DNA of 64,000 bases from Megamerina dolium (Eukaryota; Arthropoda; Insecta; Diptera; Megamerinidae): the NCBI GenBank assembly GCA_963854835.1, contig OY978530.1, positions 18,886,733-18,950,732 on the forward strand, in the 5' to 3' direction. The translations under genes were made by a program, and so were the position numbers. Positions 20,220-33,489 of the stretch are shown here, in pieces. Under the pieces are notes generated by a model. It worked only from the letters and a program-made list of their open reading frames with translations. It was not told the DNA's origin and did no database searches. Position 1 is the first letter of the stretch. Each line of letters opens with the position of its first letter.

Positions 20220-23094
20220 ATTTTCTACCAGACAGAAGATTGCCGAAGTTACAGCTGTTTCAATTTAAAATTTGTATGGGGGCTACGATAAACAGTGGGC
20301 GTGGTGCGTCCATTTCCTGTGAGCCTAGTTGCTCGTACAATACTAATCCACACCTTAAATCTCGTTATTCTACGCTGAATAGTTTGCAAGTTATAACCGA
20401 TAAAATTTTTTTTTAATTTCCGCAACTTTGTATGGGAGACCCAAAAAGGAGTGGGCGTGGTACACTGATATTCTACCAGATTATTTCCAACTACTATGTT
20501 AATCTAAGTGTCAATTATGGTTATTCTAGAGAGAAGATTGCCGAAGTTACAGCTGTTTCAATTGAAAATTTGTATGGGGGCTACGATAAACAGTGGGCCT
20601 GCTGCATCCATTTCCTGTGAGCCTAGTTGCTCGTACAATACTAATCTATACCTTAAATCTCGTTGTCCTACGCTAAATGGTTTGTAAGTTATGGAGCTTA
20701 AAAGTTTTAGTTTAATTCCCTCGACTTTGTATGAGAGACCCATGAAGGAGTGGGCGTGGCACACTGATTTTCTGCCAGATTATTTCCGACTACGATATTA
20801 ATTTAGGTGTCACTTATGGTTATTCGAGACAGAAGAATGCCGAAGTTACAGCTGTTTCAATTTAAAATTTGTATGGGGGCTACGATAAACAGTGGGCGTG
20901 GTGCGCCCATTTCCTGTGAGCCTAGTTGCTTGTACAAAACTAATCCACACCTTTAATGTCCTTATTCTACAGTGAATAGTTTGCAAGTTATAACCGGTAA
21001 CATTTTTTTTAATTTCCGCAAATTTGTATGGGAGACCCAAAAAGGAGTGGGCGTGGTACACTGATTTTCTACCAGATTATTTCCGACTACTGTGTTAATC
21101 TAAGTGTAAATTATGGTTATTCTAGAGAGAAGATTTCCGAAGTTACAGCTGTTTCAATTTAAAATTTGTATGGGGGCTACGATAAACAGTGGGCGTGGTG
21201 CGTCCATTTCCTGTGAGCCTAGTTGCTCGTGCAATACTAATCCACACCTTAAATCTCGTAATTCTACGCTGAATAGTTTGCAAGTTATAACCGGTAACAT
21301 TTTTTTTTAATTTCCGCAACTTTGTATGGGAGACCCAAAAATGAGTGGGCGTGGTACACTGATTTTCTACCAGATTATTTCCAACTACTATGTTAATCTA
21401 AGTGTCAATTATGGTTATTCTAGAGAGAAGATTGCCGAAGTTACAGCTGTTTCAATTTAAAATTTGTATGGGGGCTACGATATACAGTGGGCGTGGTGCG
21501 TCCATTTCCTGTGAGCCTAGTTGCTCGTACAATACTAATCCACACCTTAAATCTCGTTATTCTACGCTAAATAGTTTGCAAGTTATAACCGGTAAAATTT
21601 TTTTTTAATTTCCGCAAAATTATATGGGAGACCCAAAAAGGAGTGGGCGTGGTACACTGATTTTCTACCAGATTATTTCCAACTACTATGTTAATCTAAG
21701 TGTCAATTATGGTTATTCTAGAGAGAAGATTGCCGAAGTTACAGATGTTTCAATTGAAAATTTGTATGGGGGCTACGATAAACAGTGGGCGTGGTGCATC
21801 CATTTCCTGTGAGCCTAGTTGCTCGTACAATACAAATCTATACCTTAAATCTCGTTGTCCTACGCTAAATGGTTTGTAAGTTATGGAGCTTAAAAGTTTT
21901 AGTTTAATTCCCTCGACTTTGTATGAGAGACCCATGAAGGAGTGGGCGTGGCACACTGATTTTCTGCCAGATTATTTCCGACTACGATATTAATTTAGGT
22001 GTCACTTATGGTTATTCTAGACAGAAGATTGCCGAAGTTACAGCTGTTTCAATTTAAAATTTGTATGGGGGCTACGATAAACAGTGGGCGTGGTGTGTCC
22101 ATTTCCTGTGAGCCTAGTTGCTCGTACAATACTAATCCACACCTTAAATCTCGTTATTCTTTGTATGGGAGACCCAAAAAGGAGTGGGCGTGGTACACTG
22201 ATTTTCGATCAGATTATTTTCAACTACTATGTTAATCTATGTGTCAATTATGGTTATTCTGGAGAGAAGATTGCCGAAGTTACAGCTGTTTCAATTGAAA
22301 ATTTGTATGGGGGCTACGATAAACAGTGGGCGTGGTGCGTCCATTTCCTGTGAGCCTAGTTGCTCGTACAATACTAATCTATACCTTAAATCTCGTTGTC
22401 CTACGCTAAATGGTTTGTAAGTTATGGAGCTTAAAATTTTAGTTTAATTCCCTCGACTTTGTATGGGAGACCAATGAAGGAGTGGGCGTGGCACACTGAT
22501 TTTCTGTCAGATTATTTCCGACTACGATATTAATTTAAGTGTCAATTATGGTTATTCTAGACGGAAGATTGCCGAAGTTACAGCTGTTTCAATTTAAAAT
22601 TTGTATGGAGGCTACGATAAACAGTGGGCGTGGTGCGCCCATTTCCCGTTAGTCTAGTTGCTCGTACAATACTAATCCACACCTTAAATCTCGTTATTCT
22701 GCGCTGAATAGTTTGCAAGTTATAACCGGTAACATTTTATTTTAATTTCCGCAACCTTGTATGGGAGACCCAAAAATGAGTGGGCGTGGTACACTGATTT
22801 TCTACCAGATTATTTCCGACTACTATGTTAATCTAAGTGTAAATTATGGTTATTCTAGAGAGAAGATTGCCGAAGTTACAGCTGTTTCAATTTAAAATTT
22901 GTATGGGGGCTACGATAAACAGTGGGCGTGGTGCGCCCATTTCCCGTTAGTCTAGTTGCTCGTACAATACTAATCCACACCTTAAGTCTCGTTGTTCTAC
23001 GCTGAATAGTTTGCAAGTTATAACCGGTAACATTTTTTTTTAATTTCCCCAACTTTGTATGGGAGACCCAAAAAGGAGTGGGCGTGGTACACTG
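20220..23094 (+). repeat. Higher-order repeat 2, copy 2 (2,875 bp)
   Basis: Near-identical to the preceding block except for about 150 bp around 20825-20975, which carries another subtype (TGCTTGTACAAAACTAATCC, then TTTAATGTCC) without a change of length. Confidence 0.85.
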
Positions 23095-25069
23095 ATTTAC
23101 TACCAGATTATTTCCGACTACTATGTTAATCTAAGTGTCCATTATGGTTATTCTAGAGAGAAGATTGCCGAAGTTACAGCTGTTTCAATTTAAAATTTGT
23201 ATGGGGGCTACGATAAACAGTTGGCGTGGTGCGCCCATTTCCCGTTAGTCTAGTTGCTCGTACAATACTAATCCACACCTTAAATCTCGTTATTCTGCGC
23301 TGAATAGTTTGCAAGTTATAACCGGTAACATTTTATTTTAATTTCCGCATCTTTTTATGGGAGACCCAAAAATGAGTGGGCGTGGTACACTGATTTTCTA
23401 CCAAATTATTTCCGACTACTATGTTAATCTAAGTGTAAATTATGGTTATTCTAGAGAGAAGATTGCCGAAGTTACAGCTGTTTCAATTGAAAATTTGTAT
23501 GGGGGCTACGATAAACAGTGGGCCTGCTGCATCCATTTCCTGTGAGCCTAGTTGCTCGTACAATACTAATCCACACCTTAAATCTCGTTATTCTTTGTAT
23601 GGGAGACCCAAAAAGGAGTGGGCGTGGTACACTGATATTCTACCAGATTATTTCCAACTACTATGTTAATCTAAGTGTCAATTATGGTTATTCTAGAGAG
23701 AAGATTGCCGAAGTTACAGCTGTTTCAATTGAAAATTTGTATGGGGGCTACGATAAACAGTGGGCGTGGTGCGTCCATTTCCTGTGAGCCTAGTTGCTCG
23801 TACAATACTAATCCACACCTTAAATCTCGTTATTCTTTGTATGGGAGACCCAAAAAGGAGTGGGCGTGGTACACTGATATTCTACCAGATTATTTCCAAC
23901 TACTATGTTAATCTAAGTGTCAATTATGGTTATTCTAGAGAGAAGATTGCCGAAGTTACAGCTGTTTCAATTGAAAATTTGTATGGGGGCTACGATAAAC
24001 AGTGGGCCTGCTGCATCCATTTCCTGTGAGCCTAGTTGCTCGTACAATACTAATCTATACCTTAAATCTCGTTGTCCTACGATAAATGGTTTGTAAGTTA
24101 TGGAGCTTAAAATTTTTAGTTTAATTCCCTCGACTTTGTATGAGAAACCCATGAAGGAGTGGGCGTGGCACACTGATTTTCTGCCAGATTATTTCCGACT
24201 ACGATATTAATTTAGGTGTCACTTATGGTTATTCGAGACAGAAGAATGCCGAAGTTACAGCTGTTTCAATTTAAAATTTGTATGGGGGCTACGATAAACA
24301 GTGGGCGTGGTGCGCCCATTTCCTGTGAGCCTAGTTGCTTGTACAATACTAATCCACACCTTTAATGGCCTTATTCTACAGTGAATAGTTTGCAAGTTAT
24401 AACCGGTAACATTTTTTTTAATTTCCGCAAATTTGTATGGGAGACCCAAAAATGAGTGGGCGTGGTACACTGATTTACTACCAGATTATTTCCGACTACT
24501 ATGTTAATCTAAGTGTAAATTATGGTTATTCTAGAGAGAAGATTTCCGAAGTTACAGCTGTTTCAATTTAAAATTTGTATGGGGGCTACGATAAACAGTG
24601 GGCGTGGTGCGCCCATTTCCCGTTAGTCTAGTTGCTCGTACAATACTAATCCACACCTTAGATCTCGTTATTCTACGCTGAATAGTTTGCAAGTTATAAC
24701 CGGTAAAATTTTTTTTAATTTCCGCAAATTTGTATGGGAGACCCAAAAAGGAGTGGGCGTGGTACACTGATTTACTACCAGATTATTTCCGACTACTATG
24801 TTAATCTAAGTGTCCATTATGGTTATTCTAGAGAGAAGATTGCCGAAGTTACAGCTGTTTCAATTTAAAATTTGTATGGGGGCTACGATAAACAGTTGGC
24901 GTGGTGCGCCCATTTCCCGTTAGTCTAGTTGCTCGTACAATACTAATCCACACCTTAAATCTCGTTATTCTGCGCTGAATAGTTTGCAAGTTATAACCGG
25001 TAACATTTTATTTTAATTTCCGCATCTTTTTATGGGAGACCCAAAAATGAGTGGGCGTGGTACACTGAT
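23095..25069 (+). repeat. Satellite monomers, mixed types with three ~242-bp units
   Basis: Normal monomers, plus consecutive short units around 23440-24050 at a 242-bp spacing. These lack about 55 bp between CGTTATTCT and TTGTATGGGAG. The normal monomers flanking them include GGGCCTGCTGCATCC variants. Confidence 0.8.
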
Positions 25070-27699
25070 TTTCTACCAAATTATTTCCGACTACTATGTT
25101 AATCTAAGTGTAAATTATGGTTATTCTAGAGAGAAGATTGCCGAAGTTACAGCTGTTTCAATTTGAAATTTGTATGGGGGCTACGATAAACAGTGGGCGT
25201 GGTGCGCCCATTTCCCGTTAGTCTAGTTGCTCGTACAATACTAATCCACACCTTAAATCTCGTTATTCTACGCTGAATAGTTTGCAAGTTATAACCGGTA
25301 ACATTTTTTTTTAATTTCCGCAACTTTCTATGGGAGACCCAAAAAGGAGTGGGCGTGGTACACTGATTTTCTACCAGATTATTTCCAACTACTATGTTAA
25401 TCTAAGTGTCCATTATGGTTATTCTAGAGAGAAGATTGCCGAAGTTACAGCTGTTTCAATTTAAAATTTGTATGGGGGCTACGATAAACAGTTGGCGTGG
25501 TGCGCCCATTTCCCGTTAGTCTAGTTGCTCGTACAATACTAATCCACACCTTAAAGCTCGTTATTCTGCGCTGAATAGTTTGCAAGTTATAACCGGTAAC
25601 ATTTTATTTTAATTTCCGCATCTTTTTATGGGAGACCCAAAAATGAGTGGGCGTGGTACACTGATTTTCTACCAAATTATTTCCGACTACTATGTTAATC
25701 TAAGTGTAAATTATGGTTATTCTAGAGAGAAGATTGCCGAAGTTACAGCTGTTTCAATTTAAAATTTGTATGGGGGCTACGATAAACAGTGGGCGTGGTG
25801 CGTCCATTTCCTGTGAGCCTAGTTGTTCGTACAATACTAATCCACACCTTAAATCTCGTTATTCTACGCTAAATAGTTTGCAAGTTATAACCGGTAAAAT
25901 TTTTTTTTTAATTTCCGCAAAATTATATGGGAGACCCAAAAAGGAGTGGGCGTGGTACACTGATTTTCTACCAGATTATTTCCAACTACTATGTTAATCT
26001 TAGTGTCAATTATGGTTAATCTAGAGAGAAGATTGCCGAAGTTACAGCTGTTTCAATTGAAAATTTGTATGGGGGCTACGATAAACAGTGGGCGTGGTGC
26101 ATCCATTTCCTGTGAGCCTAGTTGCTCGTACAATACAAATCTATACCTTAAATCTCGTTGTCCTACGCTAAATGGTTTGTAAGTTATGGAGCTTAAAAGT
26201 TTTAGTTTAATTCCCTCGACTTTGTATGAGAGACCCATGAAGGAGTGGGCGTGGCACACTGATTTTCTACCAGATTATTTCCGACTACGATATTAATTTA
26301 GGTGTCACTTATGGTTATTCTAGACAGAAGATTGCCGAAGTTACAGCTGTTTCAATTTAAAATTTGTATGGGGGCTACGATAAACAGTGGGCGTGGTGTG
26401 TCCATTTCCTGTGAGCCTAGTTGCTCGTACAATACTAATCCACACCTTAAATCTCGTTATTCTTTGTATGGGAGACCCAAAAAGGAGTGGGCGTGGTACA
26501 CTGATTTTCGACCAGATTATTTTCAACTACTATGTTAATCTATGTGTCAATTATGGTTATTCTAGATAGAAGATTGCCGAAGTTACAGCTGTTTCAATTG
26601 AAAATTTCTATGGGGGCTACGATAAACAGTGGGCGTGGTGCGTCCATTTCCTGTGAGCCTAGTTGCTCGTACAATACTAATCTATACCTTAAATCTCGTT
26701 GTCCTACGCTAAATGGTTTGTAAGTTATGGAGCTTAAAATTTTAGTTTAATTCCCTCGACTTTGTATGGGAGACCAATGAAGGAGTGGGCGTGGCACACT
26801 GATTTTCTGTCAGATTATTTCCGACTACGATATTAATTTAAGTGTCAATTATGGTTATTCTAGACGGAAGATTGCCGAAGTTACAGCTGTTTCAATTTAA
26901 AATTTGTATGGAGGCTACGATAAACAGTGGGCGTGGTGCGCCCATTTCCCGTTAGTCTAGTTGCTCGTACAATACTAATCCACACCTTAAATCTCGTTAT
27001 TCTGCGCTGAATAGTTTGCAAGTTATAACCGGTAACATTTTATTTTAATTTCCGCAACTTTGTATGGGAGACCCAAAAATGAGTGGGCGTGGTACACTGA
27101 TTTTCTACCAGATTATTTCCGACTACTATGTTAATCTAACTGTAAATTATGGTTATTCTAGAGAGAAGATTGCCGAAGTTACAGCTGTTTCAATTTGAAA
27201 TTTGTATGGGGGCTACGATAAACAGTGGGCGTGGTGCGCCCATTTCCCGTTAGTCTAGTTGCTCGTACAATTCTAATCCACACCTTAAATCTCGTTATTC
27301 TACGCTGAATAGTTTGCAAGTTATAACCGGTAACATTTTTTTTTAATTTCCGCAACTTTCTATGGGAGACCCAAAAAGGAGTGGGCGTGGTACACTGATT
27401 TTCTACCAGATTATTTCCAACTACTATGTTAATCTAAGTGTCCATTATGGTTATTCTAGAGAGAAGATTGCCGAAGTTACAGCTGTTTCAATTTAAAATT
27501 TGTATGGGGGCTACGATAAACAGTGGGCGTGGTGCGTCCATTTCCTGTGAGCCTAGTTGTTCGTACAATACTAAGCCACACCTTAAATCTCGTTATTCTA
27601 CGCTAAATAGTTTGCAAGTTATAACCGGTAAATTTTTTTTTTTAATTTCCGCAAAATTATATGGGAGACCCAAAAAGGAGTGGGCGTGGTACACTGATT
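25070..27699 (+). repeat. Higher-order repeat 3, copy 1 (2,629 bp)
   Basis: Landmarks recur 2,629 bp downstream: GCAACTTTCTATGGGAG at 25320 and 27949, and the B-type and short units at 26053-26569 and 28682-29198. It starts where CCAAATTATTTCCGAC first matches on both sides. Confidence 0.85.
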
Positions 27700-30328
27700 T
27701 TCTACCAAATTATTTCCGACTACTATGTTAATCTAAGTGTAAATTATGGTTATTCTAGAGAGAAGATTGCCGAAGTTACAGCTGTTTCAATTTGAAATTT
27801 GTATGGGGGCTACGATAAACAGTGGGCGTGGTGCGCCCATTTCCCGTTAGTCTAGTTGCTCGTACAATACTAATCCACACCTTAAATCTCGTTATTCTAC
27901 GCTGAATAGTTTGCAAGTTATAACCGGTAACATTTTTTTTTAATTTCCGCAACTTTCTATGGGAGACCCAAAAAGGAGTGGGCGTGGTACACTGATTTTC
28001 TACCAGATTATTTCCAACTACTATGTTAATCTAAGTGTCCATTATGGTTATTCTAGAGAGAAGATTGCCGAAGTTACAGCTGTTTCAATTTAAAATTTGT
28101 ATGGGGGCTACGATAAACAGTTGGCGTGGTGCGCCCATTTCCCGTTAGTCTAGTTGCTCGTACAATACTAATCCACACCTTAAAGCTCGTTATTCTGCGC
28201 TGAATAGTTTGCAAGTTATAACCGGTAACATTTTATTTTAATTTCCGCATCTTTTTATGGGAGACCCAAAAATGAGTGGGCGTGGTACACTGATTTTCTA
28301 CCAAATTATTTCCGACTACTATGTTAATCTAAGTGTAAATTATGGTTATTCTAGAGAGAAGATTGCCGAAGTTACAGCTGTTTCAATTTAAAATTTGTAT
28401 GGGGGCTACGATAAACAGTGGGCGTGGTGCGTCCATTTCCTGTGAGCCTAGTTGTTCGTACAATACTAATCCACACCTTAAATCTCGTTATTCTACGCTA
28501 AATAGTTTGCAAGTTATAACCGGTAAAATTTTTTTTTTAATTTCCGCAAAATTATATGGGAGACCCAAAAAGGAGTGGGCGTGGTACACTGATTTTCTAC
28601 CAGATTATTTCCAACTACTATGTTAATCTTAGTGTCAATTATGGTTAATCTAGAGAGAAGATTGCCGAAGTTACAGCTGTTTCAATTGAAAATTTGTATG
28701 GGGGCTACGATAAACAGTGGGCGTGGTGCATCCATTTCCTGTGAGCCTAGTTGCTCGTACAATACAAATCTATACCTTAAATCTCGTTGTCCTACGCTAA
28801 ATGGTTTGTAAGTTATGGAGCTTAAAAGTTTTAGTTTAATTCCCTCGACTTTGTATGAGAGACCCATGAAGGAGTGGGCGTGGCACACTGATTTTCTACC
28901 AGATTATTTCCGACTACGATATTAATTTAGGTGTCACTTATGGTTATTCTAGACAGAAGATTGCCGAAGTTACAGCTGTTTCAATTTAAAATTTGTATGG
29001 GGGCTACGATAAACAGTGGGCGTGGTGTGTCCATTTCCTGTGAGCCTAGTTGCTCGTACAATACTAATCCACACCTTAAATCTCGTTATTCTTTGTATGG
29101 GAGACCCAAAAAGGAGTGGGCGTGGTACACTGATTTTCGACCAGATTATTTTCAACTACTATGTTAATCTATGTGTCAATTATGGTTATTCTAGATAGAA
29201 GATTGCCGAAGTTACAGCTGTTTCAATTGAAAATTTCTATGGGGGCTACGATAAACAGTGGGCGTGGTGCGTCCATTTCCTGTGAGCCTAGTTGCTCGTA
29301 CAATACTAATCTATACCTTAAATCTCGTTGTCCTACGCTAAATGGTTTGTAAGTTATGGAGCTTAAAATTTTAGTTTAATTCCCTCGACTTTGTATGGGA
29401 GACCAATGAAGGAGTGGGCGTGGCACACTGATTTTCTGTCAGATTATTTCCGACTACGATATTAATTTAAGTGTCAATTATGGTTATTCTAGACGGAAGA
29501 TTGCCGAAGTTACAGCTGTTTCAATTTAAAATTTGTATGGAGGCTACGATAAACAGTGGGCGTGGTGCGCCCATTTCCCGTTAGTCTAGTTGCTCGTACA
29601 ATACTAATCCACACCTTAAATCTCGTTATTCTGCGCTGAATAGTTTGCAAGTTATAACCGGTAACATTTTATTTTAATTTCCGCAACTTTGTATGGGAGA
29701 CCCAAAAATGAGTGGGCGTGGTACACTGATTTTCTACCAGATTATTTCCGACTACTATGTTAATCTAACTGTAAATTATGGTTATTCTAGAGAGAAGATT
29801 GCCGAAGTTACAGCTGTTTCAATTTGAAATTTGTATGGGGGCTACGATAAACAGTGGGCGTGGTGCGCCCATTTCCCGTTAGTCTAGTTGCTCGTACAAT
29901 TCTAATCCACACCTTAAATCTCGTTATTCTACGCTGAATAGTTTGCAAGTTATAACCGGTAACATTTTTTTTTAATTTCCGCAACTTTCTATGGGAGACC
30001 CAAAAAGGAGTGGGCGTGGTACACTGATTTTCTACCAGATTATTTTTAACTACTATGTTAATCTAAGTGTCCATTATGGTTATTCTAGAGAGAAGATTGC
30101 CGAAGTTACAGCTGTTTCAATTTAAAATTTGTATGGGGGCTACGATAAACAGTGGGCGTGGTGCGTCCATTTCCTGTGAGCCTAGTTGTTCGTACAATAC
30201 TAATCCACACCTTAAATCTCGTTATTCTACGCTAAATAGTTTGCAAGTTATAACCGGTAAAATTTTTTTTTCAATTTCCGCAAAATTATATGGGAGACCC
30301 AAAAAGGAGTGGGCGTGGTACACTAATT
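27700..30328 (+). repeat. Higher-order repeat 3, copy 2 (2,629 bp)
   Basis: Near-identical to the preceding block with scattered single-base differences (for example TATTTTTAACTAC near 30043). A partial third copy follows, re-entering at about 31250-31700 with offset 2,329, about 300 bp (one monomer) shorter. Confidence 0.85.
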
Positions 30329-33300
30329 TTCTACCAGATTATTTCCAACTACTATGTTAATCTAACTGTAAATTATGGTTATTCTAGAGAGAAGATTGCC
30401 GAAGTTACAGCTGTTTCAATTTGAAATTTGTATGGGGGCTACGATAAACAGTGGGCGTGGTGCGCCCATTTCCCGTTAGTCTAGTTGCTCGTACAATTCT
30501 AATCCACACCTTAAATCTCGTTATTCTACGCTGAATAGTTTGCAAGTTATAACCGGTAACATTTTTTTTTAATTTCCGCAACTTTCTATGGGAGACCCAA
30601 AAAGGAGTGGGCGTGGTACACTGATTTTCTACCAGATTATTTCCGACTACTATGTTAATCTAAGTGTCAATTATGGTTAATCTAGAGAGAAGATTGCCGA
30701 AGTTACAGCTGTTTCAATTTGAAATTTGTATGGGGGCTACGATAAACAGTGGGCGTGGTGCGCCCATTTCCCGTTAGTCTAGTTGCTCGTACAATTCTAA
30801 TCCACACCTTAAATCTCGTTATTCTACGCTGAATAGTTTGCAAGTTATAACCGGTAACATTTTTTTTTAATTTCCGCAACTTTCTATGGGAGACCCAAAA
30901 AGGAGTGGGCGTGGTACACTGATTTTCTACCAGATTATTTCCAACTACTATGTTAATCTAAGTGTCCATTATGGTTATTCTAGAGAGAAGATTGCCGAAG
31001 TTACAGCTGTTTCAATTTAAAATTTGTATGGGGGCTACGATAAACAGTGGGCGTGGTGCGTCCATTTCCTGTGAGCCTAGTTGTTCGTACAATACTAATC
31101 CACACCTTAAATCTCGTTATTCTACGCTAAATAGTTTGCAAGTTATAACCGGTAAAATTTTTTTTTAATTTCCGCAAAATTATATGGGAGACCCAAAAAG
31201 GAGTGGGCGTGGTACACTGATTTTCTACCAGATTATTTCCAACTACTATGTTAATCTTAGTGTCAATTATGGTTAATCTAGAGAGAAGATTGCCGAAGTT
31301 ACAGCTGTTTCAATTTAAAATTTGTATGGGGGCTAACATAAACAGTGGGCGTGGTGTGTCCATTTCCTGTGAGCCTAGTTGCTCGTACAATACTAATCCA
31401 CACCTTAAATCTCGTTATTCTTTGTATGGGAGACCCAAAAAGGAGTGGGCGTGGTACACTGATTTTCGACCAGATTATTTTCAACTACTATGTTAATCTA
31501 TGTGTCAATTATGGTTATTCTAGATAGAAGATTGCCGAAGTTACAGCTGTTTCAATTGAAAATTTCTATGGGGGCTACGATAAACAGTGGGCGTGGTGCG
31601 TCCATTTCCTGTGAGCCTAGTTGCTCGTACAATACTAATCTATACCTTAAATCTCGTTGTCCTACGCTAAATGGTTTGTAAGTTATGGAGCTTAAAATTT
31701 TAGTTTAATTCCCTCGACTTTGTATGGGAGACCAATGAAGGAGTGGGCGTGGCACACTGATTTTCTGTCAGATTATTTCCGACTACGATATTAATTTAAG
31801 TGTCAATTATGGTTATTCTAGACGGAAGATTGCCGAAATTACAGCTGTTTCAATTTAAAATTTGTATGGAGGCTACGATAAACAGTGGGCGTGGTGCGCC
31901 CATTTCCCGTTAGTCTAGTTGCTCGTACAATACTAATCCACACCTTAAATCTCGTTATTCTACGCTGAATAGTTTGCAAGTTATAACCGGTAACATTTTT
32001 TTTTAATTTCCGCAACTTTGTATGGGAGACCCAAAAAGGAGTGGGCATGGTACACTGATTTTCTACCAGACAGAAGATTGCCGAAGTTACAGCTGTTTCA
32101 ATTTAAAATTTGTATGGGGGCTACGCTAAACAGTAGGCGTGGTGCGTCCATTTCCTGTGAGCCTAGTTGCTCGTACAATACTAATCCACACCTTAAATCT
32201 CGTTATTCTACGCTGAATAGTTTGCAAGTTATAACCGGTAAAATTTTTTTTTAATTTTCGCAACTTTGTATAGGAGACCCAAAAAGGAGTGGGCGTGGTA
32301 CACTGATTTTCGACCAGATTATTTTCAACTACTATGTTAATCTATGTGTCAATTATGGTTATTCTAGAGAGAAGATTGCCGAAGTTACAGCTGTTTCAAT
32401 TGAAAATTTGTATGGGGGCTACGATAAACAGTGGGCCTGGTGCATCCATTTCGTGTGAGCCTAGTTGCTCGTACAATACTAATCTATACCTTAAATCTCG
32501 TTGTCCTACGCTAAATGGTTTGTAAGTTATGGAGCTTAAAAGTTTTAGTTTAATTCCCTCGACTTTGTATGAGAGACCCATGAAGGAGTGGGCGTGGCAC
32601 ACTGATTTTCTGCCAGATTATTTCCGACTACGATATTAATTTAGGTGTCACTTATGGTTATTCTAGAAAGAAGATTGCCGAAGTTACAGCTGTTTAAATT
32701 TAAAATTTGTATGGGGGCTACGATAAACAGTGGGCGTGGTGTGTCCATTTCCTGTGAGCCTAGTTGCTTGTACAATACTAATCCACACCTTTAATGTCCT
32801 TATTCTACAGTGAATAGTTTGCAAGTTATAACCGGTAACATTTTTTTTTAATTTCCGCAACTTTGTATAGGAGACCCAAAAAGGAGTGGGCGTGGTACAC
32901 TGATTTACTACCAGATTATTTTCAACTACTATGTTAATCTATGTGTCAATTATGGTTATTCTAGATAGAAGATTGCCGAAGTTACAGCTGTTTCAATTGA
33001 AAATTTCTATGGGGGCTACGATAAACAGTGGGCGTGGTGCGTCCATTTCCTGTGAGCCTAGTTGCTCGTACAATACTAATCCACACCTTAAATCTCGTTA
33101 TTCTACGCTGAATAGTTTGCAAGTTATAACCGGTAACATTTTATTTTAATTTCCGCAACTTTGTATGGGAGACCCAAAAATGAGTGGGCGTGGTACACTG
33201 ATTTTCTACCAGATTATTTCCGACTACTATGTTAATCTAACTGTAAATTATGGTTATTCTAGAGAGAAGATTGCCGAAGTTACAGCTGTTTCAATTTAAA

Positions 33301-33489
33301 ATTTGTATGGGGGCTACGATAAACAGTGGGCGTGGTGCGCCCATTTCCCGTTAGTCTAGTTGCTCGTACAATACTAATCCACACCTTAAATCTCGTTATT
33401 CTACGCTGAATAGTTTGCAAGTTATAACCGGTAACATTTTTTTTTAATTTCCGCAACTTTGTATGGGAGACCCAAAAAGGAGTGGGCAT
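30329..33489 (+). repeat. Satellite monomers with 895-bp and 1,441-bp local duplications
   Basis: 30067-30280 recurs at 30962-31175 (offset 895, three monomers). The segment 31839-32540 recurs at 33280-33981 (offset 1,441), including the marks GCTACGCTAAACAGTAGGCG and CCATTTCGTGTGAGCC. Confidence 0.8.
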
